From Takakia lepidozioides (lineage: Eukaryota; Streptophyta; Takakiopsida; Takakiales; Takakiaceae): a stretch of DNA of 64,000 nt. This document shows, one piece after another, positions 34,060 through 44,633 of the stretch. Under the pieces are notes generated by a model. The model searched no databases, was not told where the DNA came from, and worked only from the letters and a program-made list of their open reading frames with translations. The translations under genes and the position numbers were made by a program. The DNA lies in contig CM060733.1 in assembly GCA_030704615.1 (NCBI GenBank), positions 36,520,001 to 36,584,000 on the forward strand. The letters are read 5' to 3'. The first letter of the stretch is position 1; the number at the start of each line of letters is the position of its first letter.

Positions 34060-37000
34060 GATGGAGGAGGGGTGCAACGCCGACATCCCTCTTCTCTCTG
34101 ACGCGCGCCGGCGGTGGGAGAAGCGGGAAATGTTGGTCTCTGAGAGGGAGTGTGTGTCTATGATAAGGCAGCCATAAGGGGGCCATAAGGAGAGTTAATA
34201 AGTGGGGTGTCAGGGGGGGGGAGCGTCACTGGGGGTGCCAAAACTGATTTGGGAGGGCATTACAGGACAAGGTTTGCAGAGTAATGGAGGGGCAGAGAAA
34301 AAGGCACTGTAGTAATGCTGGTGTGGCAGGAGGACGAATATAAAAGTGGTGACAGTAAAGGAGGCTTAGAGCTGTCTTTATGAGCTCTCTGGCAGTCGGA
34401 CCATTAACCGTTCACCGGCGATATTTGGGTTCCCGGTGGGGTCCCTTCCCCGACCCAGTGCGAATGTCAGCAGTGTCGATGAGCAGATGTGTCGAGGGGG
34501 AGTTCTCTCTTCTCTCGCTCTCTCTCTCTCTCTTTCTCCTGCTCCCAACACCTCCAGAAGCCTAGTTTTGGCGCAAACCATCCCTCCAAACTTCCTGACA
34601 TGCTTTCGAGACACTTGCTTATGTTGCCTGGTGCTCCTTTGCCTATGTTGGATTGCACGTGTTTCTCAAACGTTGGGTATCCTGAAAAGCTGCTGCAGCT
34701 TCTGCCACTGAGCGTTCAATCTCTACCTCGGAGGGGGGGTCTGGGGGCACCTCCTCCGAGGTGCTCCTTGGTTGGAGCGCTACATTGCCGCATTTCTTCC
34801 TGCAACTCGATCGGCCACAAACCTTGCGCAGGACTTGCTCCATTTTATCGAGACATATGAGCCTCATTAACTTCCCCCTTGGTTCGCGGGCACATTGAGG
34901 GATCATTGTAGCAGCATTTACTGCTTCACAGCCAAGAGCGCTCTCCCCAACTAAACATAGCAACCTGGATATCAATTTGAGCAAACTAGATTTCACGACT
35001 AAATTTAGGAATTTAAAGCTCTACCTAAATGTTTCCTTGTCAGAGGGTCAAATGCATCCATACACTGATTACTGACTATGTAAATTTGGGAAAGAAGGAT
35101 ATATATTATGAAGTCATTGAGAAGAGCGCGGTTTTCGTGCATTCATGTTCCACATTTGTCTTCCACGGATTTTGATAGCCTGACTACCGGACATAAGTGG
35201 CAGACCCGACCCTCTTTCGGGGAGTATCCCAGTCGTCTCTGACCAAGACACATGACGCAAACCAATAGTCAAACCGAAGACCCATCACTGCATCGTATAC
35301 TCTTTGCACCTTGCGACCTTTTTCCTCACTGCATCCTACTCATGTTTTGACCGTTCAATTCAAACCCTGCTCGCCATCACGAAGCATGTGTTCTAGCCCA
35401 GCGTGCTCATCTCACCTTCTGCACTACTTAGAGCATTACAAACTTGTCACGGACGGAGCTCATGATCCTCCATGGCCGCAGTTGGCAGAGGGATCTAGAT
35501 AGTTGCACTCAGTCCAACTGATCTGTTGTTCCTCTGTCCACATGTTAATCCCAGAGAATCATCTGCTCCCAAGTTGTACAACATGATTGCTCTCCAGGAC
35601 TTTTATCTTTTGAAAAAGGAAATTTCAGATTCATCACCATGGTTTTGCAACACTCAATCCCTGACCCCCCCCTCAAAAAAAAAGAAACTCCCTGAAAGCA
35701 CTCAATGGATGTCAATAATTGAAAGAAAGATGGGCCATAATTCATACTCGAATGCGGATCCGCATTAAACCCTCGGAATTTAGTCACAAGGATCCTGCCA
35801 TCCATAACACCCCCTCTGCAGCTCTGCAGCCCAGGATCCAAGCCCTTGCTTGGCACATGACAACGTACCCAACTTGTTTGGTCCACTATTTAGTAGTGTT
35901 AACATGCCATTACAAACACGAATCGTCGAAACGTACTTTTCCGGTCTTTGAAATTCTGTACATGATACCTAAGTTGTATCCCAACAAGACCCATTTGGAA
36001 AACATTAGGGGAAACACCCGGGCCGACTTAATTTCAGTAAAGCCAGATGGTGTGGGGGTCGTCTTTATTTGAGAAACACGTTCCCGTTGGTGTTGGTGGG
36101 GGAGAGTGAGAGTCAATGAAATCTTGGTCCATACCGGACTTGCGTTGCATGGAAATTGAGTCATTGTTGGGTTGTTATGGCGTCACGCCTCCATTTGGGT
36201 TTGAGGGCCACATGAATTGTCCCACAAACCTCAAAAAGACATTCTTCTCCACACATACTCCCCACAATACGAATCAAAACAAGAGAACGGTCCCCATCGA
36301 AGTGTCCAACCAAATTGGATGGACCCATCAACTTAGTATTCGTCCCATTTTTCCTTGGACCGATATGTACCCATACTAAAAATTGATGGAAAGGATATTA
36401 TATTCTATGAGAGAACCAATAAGTTCCTTGCCATGATGCTGCCCTTTATGGCCCTCCTCACCATTTCATGTATCATCTTAAGGCTTCCAACCAAGAGGAC
36501 CATGCTCTAACTTCGGTGATGGAGGATGAATGACATTTGAAACAAATGCAGAACCTCACTGAGTCCCATCTCGTCGCTTTCAACTTTAGGGCTAGGTTAG
36601 TAGTCCAAATAGGTGAATTAAAGGGAAGACGGTCACCTACCTGGTCAACGGACAGTCTTCGTCCAGTACCGTCCGTCCCTTCACATTATCATCCCTGCCC
36701 GGCCTTTAATCCTGTCCGACAACACTCACTGCATCTTCAATTCCATTCATTATGTGTTACCAGATTACACATTCATTCATCCCACTCATGTCCCATCAAT
36801 CGCTCCCCCCTTGTGTTTCTTTATTACTAATATCCTCCACATTCATTAAAAACATGCCTTCTCGGACCCTCCCATGGGATTCATCATCCAGGGAATGTTT
36901 TGTGTCCCAACAGTCCCCAACCATTCTTCCTCGCTTCAAACCCGTCGGGACTCGGGCCTCGGGACTCTTCAAACCCGTCCCGCTTTTAGTCACTCGCCTA

Positions 37001-38840
37001 ACCCCGGGGCCCGGCCACATCCCGGCGAGTATACGCGGAGGGGCGGTCGCGCGTGCGAAGCAAAAGTGGCGGCAGACAGAGGGGACGGGCGGCAGGCCGC
37101 GGCACATGGTGCCATAAGCAGCGGCCGCAGCGGGTGACCGCGCGTCCTGCGTGGCACGTGCGGCCGCACGCCGCAGCGGCGGGCCCCACCGGGCCGCAGC
37201 TTTGCATCGGCGCCTGGCCCCCCGCCAGCCTGGCCGCCGTATGGGACCCCGCCACGCGACCCTCTCTTTGGTGGCGCGCTGTCATTCACCGTACGCCCGC
37301 CGATTCTCTGGCCGGCCCGTCGCTTTTCCCCGTTTTTCGGAGACGGGGCGCTGGGCCGGGCGACCCGGCGATGGAATACATTTCGCAGTGATGCAGGCGT
37401 ATGCGGGAATGTATGTACAACGCCGGGCCGGGCTTTAAGTCGGAGGGATTCATTGTGGGCAGCGCTGCGGTGGTTATTTAATGGATGGAATGGGGTTACT
37501 GGAATGGAGCACTGTAGCTTACTTATAGCCTGCATTACGGCTTAGAATGTCAATCCGACCAGATAAATTTTGCGAGGCGCAGAGAGTTGCAGCTTTTGTG
37601 TTGCGCGCGAGATCCTTTGCGCTGCTCGCTATCCAGCCCCCATTCCCCAGTGGGCCCGGACAGCAGTGAGATATAGTACCCAAAACCTTGCTGCAGTTTA
37701 TTCCAACATGGAAGACAAGCCAAGTAATGACTGGTAAATGTGTAAGAGCCGAGCAATGGGTGCGAGTAAGCAGCAGCTTGCGATATTAAAAGCCGGGATC
37801 TTTTGAGAAGGGGTGAGTTTGAAGGCAGCGGACTCACAGTCACAATAAAGACACGGTCCTCGGTCCTTCCCCTCTGCCACTCTGCGCGTTTAAATATGCT
37901 TGGCAGTACCGCCACAGCGCGAGCTTCCCAGTAGGTGGAAGGGCGCCACCGAAAACCCATGCTGAACTTATTATGGAATAATTGAACGCCCCAGAGCAAA
38001 GCTAGTTACGGCCACCTCATGGCGACGACGATGGAGCGAGAGAGAAAAGCGTGCCGGCCAAAGGGTGGCACGACTGCTGCCGGGGTGGGTGGAGGGCGCG
38101 CACGGCAAAAGCTGACTGACGCCTGTCGGTCTTCACGAGCGCTCGTCCCGTCGCAGTACTCGTCCGTCGCGCTGCCCCCTGCCCGCTACTCTGCCCGCTC
38201 CCCGCCTGCCCGTACGGGCTACTACCCGCTACTCTGTCGGCCGCTCGTGCTCGCAGTTTCGGTATTCCCAATACACTCTTAGTCAGCCCTTGCGGATTAA
38301 TTACTGCTAGTACTTTATTAATTAACAGAAAGTATGATTATTTAGTACTAATTACTCTTAATTAACCTCCAGTGAATAAGCCTGCTCTAATTCTAACCTG
38401 CCCCTAAATTGTTGCCTGTTAACAGCTTTTTGTTTCGTTATAAAGTCTTATTATTACTTGTTCGGCCCTTTGTACTTGTTTGAAGCTAAGTTTGAACACG
38501 AAATCTAGTCCCATGTAATTGTAATTCATTTATTCTAATTTGGGCTACAAATAAAACGAGGAGTATTAATTGTAATTGTAATTATCGATAATTGTCCGAA
38601 AAAGTGGGTAGTAGGAGAGGATTCATTCATCTGCTTACCGCTAAAACCTCAGCTCCTTTGTTGGAAGGATGCCTGAAAAGGAGGGTGATGGATAAAACAA
38701 CAATGAGCACAGGAGTGGGATACTGCCCAAAATGGCCTCTCCATGTGGGCCCTCACTCTGTCACTAAATCTCTCACTCCGCAGTAATGCTTGATTTTATT
38801 ATCCTAAATATAGTGAAATAAATTTTTTAGGGTTTGGTGT
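34060..38840. other. Intergenic, no supported gene
   Basis: About 4.8 kb. There is a possible TATA box (AATATAAAAGTGG near 34338) but no convincing frame after it. CT repeats lie near 34512. A very GC-rich block spans 36990-37330 with open frames on both strands, and another GC-rich patch lies near 38030-38250. No domain was recognised. Confidence 0.45.
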
Positions 38841-38847
38841 CGATTGG

Positions 38848-39363
38848 AGTGCATACCAGTGTTGTTCTGGTATCAGTGTTAGGACATACCAGACTGGTCC
38901 TGGTACCAGACGTATCACAAAAAAATTATACCAGTCTGGTCTATATAATGGTGGATGTATAATTCTCTACATACTGGTATGAGTATGAGTATCATGACCA
39001 CAATATGAGCTGGTACGAGATATCAATTCTGGTATCATTCCAAAGCCATCTTGAATTACAAGTTTATCACTAGCAAGTATCAAGTGCAAACAAATACAAT
39101 ATAAATAAAGAAATAAATATACATAAGTACAAGTATGTAGGTATATATATACATAAATTAATATAGTATACATACCAGAGTAAATGAGGAAGACGGTGGG
39201 GAAGTACTGGTATTGAGGCTGGTATGAAAAAACTGATACCAGCCTTATGACCCAGTATTCTCCCAAATGATACCAGACTTGGTCTGATATCTAATACCAG
39301 TGCATATACCAGTATTTTATACCAGTCCTTCACCTATATACCAGACCAACACTGGTGCATACT
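38848..39363. mobile_element. Small inverted-repeat element (MITE-like) rich in CTGGTAT/ATACCAG
   Basis: The left end AGTGCATACCAGTGTTGTTC and the reverse complement of the right end, AGTATGCACCAGTGTTGGTC, form an imperfect terminal inverted repeat. Inside, about 20 short ATACCAG or CTGGTAT words occur in both orientations, many paired into palindromes. It is about 515 bp and non-coding. Its right end also occurs near 9770. No clear target-site duplication was identified. Confidence 0.65.
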
Positions 39364-39364
39364 A

Positions 39365-40600
39365 ATTTTTGGGTGTAAATATTCTTAATATAGTGGGAAT
39401 CTCCTTTCTTTTCTTTCTTATTTTCTGGTGCCCTGCTTTTTCAAATTTCTGGATGCCCTATCATTCCTCAAAGGGCTCATCCAGGCTTATTTGCATTTTG
39501 AGGTCGCAACCGCCGGAACTATCCCGATCCCGCACATTTATGTGAGTGGGACTGAAATACTCCTTTCTCCTAAGGTATATGATGACCCATGACCACTCCG
39601 ATTCCGGTAATCTAGTATGCGGATGGACGATGATAGGCGAAATTCTCCCCGACACCGACCCGAGTTGGATGAGCTATCATTCCATAACTTATTATGTTAC
39701 AATAGTTGAAGGGGGAAATAAAAATAAAAATAAAAATAAAGAATTGTGTGGGGATCCCTAAAACACGACCAAATTCCGGGGGCAGCGGGAGGCTCGCTGG
39801 GAATCACGGGCCTCCCGCCCATCACGTACACTGCCTCGGCTGGCTTCAAGTCAGTCAATTCCGTGACTACAAGTCAGTCATTGAATGGTGTCACATCCCT
39901 CAGTCAAGTGTGCGGGGCCTGCATACACACCGCCCCACACAGGAGAGGGCCTTGTAATTAGGGTTAGCAAGGTCAACGAAGAATGGCAAGGAAGGGGCCC
40001 CAACGAGAGAGAGCGAGTGGGCCCTCGCAAATCCAGAGCGCCGCAGAGCCGAGGCATCCTTCAGGAGTTGTTCCTGCGAATCAACCATCGGGGCCTAACT
40101 CAGATCATCCAAGTCGCACATGAATGATAACCGCAAAACGGATGCACAACACGCGGATGAACGCACACCTCCATTTAGAATCTGAGTGTCCGAAAAGACT
40201 GAAGCGTGACAGGGGCTGCAGAATTCGACACGTCAGCCCTACTCTGCGCTCGCCGAAATATCGGCGACACGTGACTCCATCAGGATGACCGGTCACAACC
40301 ACCGGCAGAACCCGGTGGCCAGTGTACGCGCCCGTCTACAGTATCGCCACAACCGACCCCACCGTACGCGGGTTAGGCTTACAGTCCAGATGTGGTTATC
40401 CCGGGCAGCCCGTGAAATAAAAGTTGCAGATTCGCACAAACATCCACTGCACCTGACCGTTGGGTAGCGCCCCAATCCCGCCTAACCGGGCCATGAATCC
40501 CCTCCCGGCCCCACCGCCCGGGTTGTTAGCCCGCCCCCCTCGCAGCGCACGCAGACCGTTAAATACCGGTTCCTGGCCCCCCACTTGCAACCCCGCTTAC
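39365..40600. other. Upstream region of the GRF gene, no gene seen
   Basis: Non-coding as far as can be seen. A short (AAAAAT)n run lies near 39716-39740. Confidence 0.4.
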
Positions 40601-40604
40601 TAAG

Positions 40605-40665
40605 TAAGACATTAGCGATCGATTAGTGAGTGATTAGTGACTGATTAGTGAGGGGTTAGTCAAGG
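40605..40665. repeat. Short tandem motif GATTAGTGA upstream of GRF
   Basis: GATTAGTGA or close variants occur four times within about 50 bp (GATCGATTAGTGAGTGATTAG and following). It lies about 750 bp before the GRF start codon, so it could be regulatory. No factor is assigned. Confidence 0.5.
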
Positions 40666-41226
40666 GGTTAGCGCGGGGGGCACTAGATTTGGTAGGGGGC
40701 AGCATTCACGTGGCGCGGGCACGGGCAGGGGGGCGACGGCCAGTTTCCGGTCGGGGCCAGGGCGGGGCCAGCATTATTAGTGCCTGACTCGTAGCCGGGC
40801 CCTATCACTAGTGTGCTGTTGCGTCTCTCCCGTCGTCTGCTGCTCAGCACTGCGCACTCCCTCTCTCGCTGTCTGGCTGCTCTGCCGGCTGCTCGCGCGC
40901 TTGGGCTTTTCGTGTGTGGGGGCCCTGGGGGGTGTTGAGCTGCAGAGGGGCGGGTTGTAAGCTGCACTGTAGCTCTGTCTCGTTGACTGGCCTCTGCCAT
41001 ACTCGCATAACTCTTCCTCCAGGGTCATTCCTGTTTCTTCGGAAATCTTTCTGGGACTGGGTCAGTAGTAGTAGTGTGTGTGGGTGAGAGCCGCTGGAGA
41101 TCCAGACACAGAGGGTTGCGGTCTTGCTATCCCTCGCTGAGCTAGTCACTTGTCGGGGCACTGTGAGGGTCGTGTGGAGAAGCCGGCGGAGTGAGAGTTA
41201 GAGGCTTGAGCAGTCTCTCCCGGTGA

Positions 41227-41247
41227 ATGTTCATTGCAAACTTGTGA
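41227..41247 (+). promoter_or_regulatory. Upstream ORF 1 in presumed GRF 5' leader
   Basis: ATG 41227 opens a six-codon frame (MFIANL) ending in TGA. It lies 149 bp before the GRF ATG. If the leader is transcribed through here it could dampen translation. Confidence 0.35.
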
Positions 41248-41329
41248 GCATTGTGTTGCGAGTAGGAGGGTTGTGGTGGAGGTGGAGAGAAAGGTTGTTG
41301 AGCAAGAGAGAAGGAGGTGGGTGCAGTGG

Positions 41330-41353
41330 ATGGGCTTGTACGTGGAAAACTAA
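41330..41353 (+). promoter_or_regulatory. Upstream ORF 2 in presumed GRF 5' leader
   Basis: ATG 41330 opens a seven-codon frame (MGLYVEN) ending in TAA, 42 bp before the GRF start codon. Transcription through this site is assumed, not shown. Confidence 0.35.
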
Positions 41354-41395
41354 CTTCTTCCCACCGTTGCTTAGTTCAGTGTTGATTAAGCAACC

Positions 41396-44300
41396 ATGGA
41401 CTTCTCTCACAGCTCGGCGACGTCAGCTGGCTTAGCAAGTAATAACTTGGCTTTTGGGGAACGGGCACTGTCCAGCCTCACATCTGAGCTCGGGGAGAAT
41501 CGACAGAGGCTTTCCATGCATACGATGAATTCGTCGAACTCGACTGGTTCGCTGTCGCCCAACCACATGGGGCTGAAGCAGTGCAGGTCAGCATCGGACA
41601 TGGATTTAGACGACCGACGTGGGGGTGGGCCTCTTAAATTAGCGCGAACGGATTCATTCCCTTGTCGCCAGTCCGACTTGAAGATGCAGATGAATGGCAG
41701 TCCTACAGGAACGATTGTGCGCAGCAGTTCTGTTGTGTCTGATGGAAGGCTGGGATGTTCTCCTACAAACTCTTGTGCCTCGGATGGTGCCCTTCTAGGC
41801 AATGACCATGGCAATGTGGTGACTGACGCGAGGCTTATGCGAAGCGATTCTGTTGTTTCGGCGCCTGCATACGCAGGTTCTCAGTCTGGTGGAGGAAGAC
41901 CTCTTTCGTATCATCATCAGGCTGCTTATCACTACAAGCCTTCTGGTGAAGCTCAGCAAACTGTGGTATTGTTGCAAAATTGATGTTTGTGGTAAAGTGA
42001 GATGGAGGTTTTGGCAATGCTGCAGTACGAATCACTCATCGTACACTCTCAATTCAAACATGTTAAAGCTTGTGCACCCGGGCTATTGCTAGTCCTCGCC
42101 CTCTAGCTTGCATACCTGGCAACTGTATTGTTTTTTACAGGCCATGACACAGGCCGTGGACAGTCAGTTGGTTGATTCCTGTACATACTAGAATGTAGCG
42201 CACTCACTTCAGAAGACGAAGCTCGATGTGTGTATTAACTTGATGGGTTGGGCTGCAGGTACCACACTCTCAATGGGGAGGGAAAGCATGAATCACATGG
42301 GTCAGTCTGTGCACAACTCCGTAAGTGGGGCACGTGCTCCTTTCACGCCTGTACAGTGGGCTGAACTCGAGCACCAGGCCCTCATTTTCAAGTATATGAT
42401 GGCTGGTGTGAATGTTCCGCCAGAGCTTTTAAACCCCATCCGCAAGAGTGTGGCTGCGCTAAACGGCCTAACTGCCTCCCATCACGCGACTAATTGTAAG
42501 TAATAGCGGTTTCGCACCCTGGGTCTGTCTGCATTCCCTTTTATCTTCCCCTAGCCCCTTTCCGATACAATGTGGTTCGAATGTCCGCCTCCCAAGGTTG
42601 TTGCTTGTACTGTGAAACATGTTTGTACAAGGCAGACTGCCTTCTTTCAGTTCCTTCGACCGGTTGAAGAACGTCACAATGCTCCTTGTTATAATATAGG
42701 GTTGATTCCTTCGTATGGACTGGGAGGTCTTCCAACCTCAAGGCTGAGTAGTTAGCAGTGCTTGAAGGGTTTTGAAGTCTTGCAGGGACGTTAGCTTGTT
42801 TGAATCTGCAGAGTCGTGTTTTGCTTGATGTTGATATTGGAAACCAACTGTCTGGGTGTGTTTCGCGCAGTGGGATGGGGTACATTTCACCTTGGTGTGG
42901 CCAACAACACAGACCCTGAGCCTGGGCGATGCAGAAGAACTGATGGGAAGAAATGGAGGTGTTCACGAGATGTGGTCCCTGACCAGAAGTATTGTGAGCG
43001 TCACATGCACCGGGGTCGTCATCGCTCTCGCAAGCCTGTTGACGGGCAGGCCAACTCACCTTCTCAATCGGGTTCTGCTACGTCATCGGGCTCCGCCTCG
43101 TCGGTCAGTGTTGGGGCAGCACGGGGAACGACGCCCAGTTCGGGGTCAAGTCTAACTCACAGCAACTTGAGACCTTCCAACTTGTCTGGGAATCCCCAGT
43201 CTGCCAGCGCCCTCGGTGCGAAGAGCTTTTCTAGCCCTCACTCGGGCAGCGGCTCTGGTGGTTTGTCCGTCGGATCTTCTGCTGCTGCATCCTCACAATT
43301 CCAGCTCCCCAGTCTTTCATCTCCTTCGGGAACTTCATCACTCGCCAATAAAGAATACAGGTGCACACATTATTCAGTCTGCCCTTCTGCCACCACTGAG
43401 CTGCAGATAGTGTAGTCTGGAACAGTGTTTCACGTAGACAGCGTTCTTTCTCTCTTAGGTCTTGCGGGATCTGGAGTTTCTGAAGTATATTATTTCGACT
43501 AAGCACCTGACTTCAAATGTGCCAAAAGTCCATTCTTGCCCAGGACCATTCCCATCAACAGACTGCACTTGAGTGCGCAACCTTTGAGGGTCCTGGGAGG
43601 TAATGTTGTGAAAATGTGGGATGCATCTGGCAGGTACTTGAATGGAATGGTCAAATCCGAGCTGGGCATGGGACCAGAACAGATGCTGTTCTCAGAAGCG
43701 TCAGGCAGCACACGAGGGCTAAGTCAAGATGCCCAGACGTTGAGCAACTTGTCGAGGTTGCCAACAGTCAATCAATCATGGCATACCATGTCATCGAAAG
43801 TACCTCCGGCACCTCAACCCAAGTCGAGCACCAGCCCTCTACTACACTACAGCTCTCCCCAGATGAGGGGTCTCTTGGGCCAGGACTTTGGACTGGAAAC
43901 AGGCCAACTCTCGGCTATGGCTGCCCCTCAAGCGCAGCATTCGTTTTTGAGCAATGGCTATGGTGTGGATTCCGGAGTCGGGCGGGAGCCGGAGGGACAG
44001 CCACTGCGGCATTTTTTTGATGATTGGCCTCGGACGCGCGATCCGAGTGCACTAGCGTGGGGATCCGATGTAGATGACTCGGAACGTGCCAATTCTCGAA
44101 GCAACCATTCATCAAACAACACGCAACTCTCGATCTCCATTCCCATGACTGCTGCATCGGGAGACTTCACAGCACAAAATTCCAGCAGCCCTCCCCGAGG
44201 CAAGTTAACTCTCTCACCCTTGAAGCTCTCTATGTCCAGGGCGGGGGAAGAGATGGATGCTCTTGGGGTAGACCCCACGCACATGGGGCTCGGGGTTGGA

Positions 44301-44633
44301 TTGGGTGGCCTGGCTGGTGACTCGGACCGGCACCGGCAGACCACTTGGATTCCCATCACTTGGGAAACCCCTGTAGGTGGGCCTTTGGCAGAGGTTTTGC
44401 AGTCGAGTACCCCCAGGGCTGCTGGCGTCTGTAAGAGCTCAGGCCTCAACTTGCTGTGTGATGGATGGGACAGTTCCCCGCAGGACTCTCCGCGCCGCCT
44501 TGCATCCCCTACCGGCGTCTTACAGAAAGCCACCTATGGCTCTTACTCTGATTCTAGTACCAGTAGTGGTAGCAGCCCAAGGACGTTGCCAACTGAGCCA
44601 GGCGTGAAACTCTTCGAAGCCCCATGCTTTTGA
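41396..44633 (+). CDS. GRF: GROWTH-REGULATING FACTOR (GRF) transcription factor, spliced
   Basis: GRFs are plant transcription factors that act in the nucleus with GIF co-activators to drive cell proliferation. Exon 1 starts at ATG 41396 with a Ser-rich N-terminus and ends near 41965. The QLQ domain ([19 protein letters not shown]) is in exon 42259-42495, between a GCTGCAG acceptor and a GTAAGT donor (phase 1). The WRC domain ([20 protein letters not shown], then YCERH) is in exon 42871-43360 (phase 2, donor CAG/GTGCAC). The last exon 43634-44633 restores the typical YRYLNGM junction and carries the FFD (HFFDDWPRT), TQL ([10 protein letters not shown]) and GGPLAEVL motifs. The exon 1 to QLQ join is uncertain: either a mini-exon 42141-42162 after a TTTTTTACAG acceptor, or a donor at 41877. 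With the mini-exon the protein would be 772 residues, long for the family. The region that is the miR396 target in many GRFs is strongly diverged at 43018-43040. Confidence 0.93.

Noticed and set aside
34338-34565. TATA box followed by a short frame
   Set aside because: The frame translates a CT repeat and has no protein character.
36990-37535. Overlapping long frames on both strands in a GC-rich block
   Set aside because: All frames are open together because stop codons are rare in GC-rich DNA; no domain or splice structure supports any of them.
26000-41000. Conserved plant microRNA precursors (miR156, miR166, miR319, miR390, miR396)
   Set aside because: Reading for the mature sequences gave no match; folding of the whole region could not be done here, so unknown small RNAs are not excluded.
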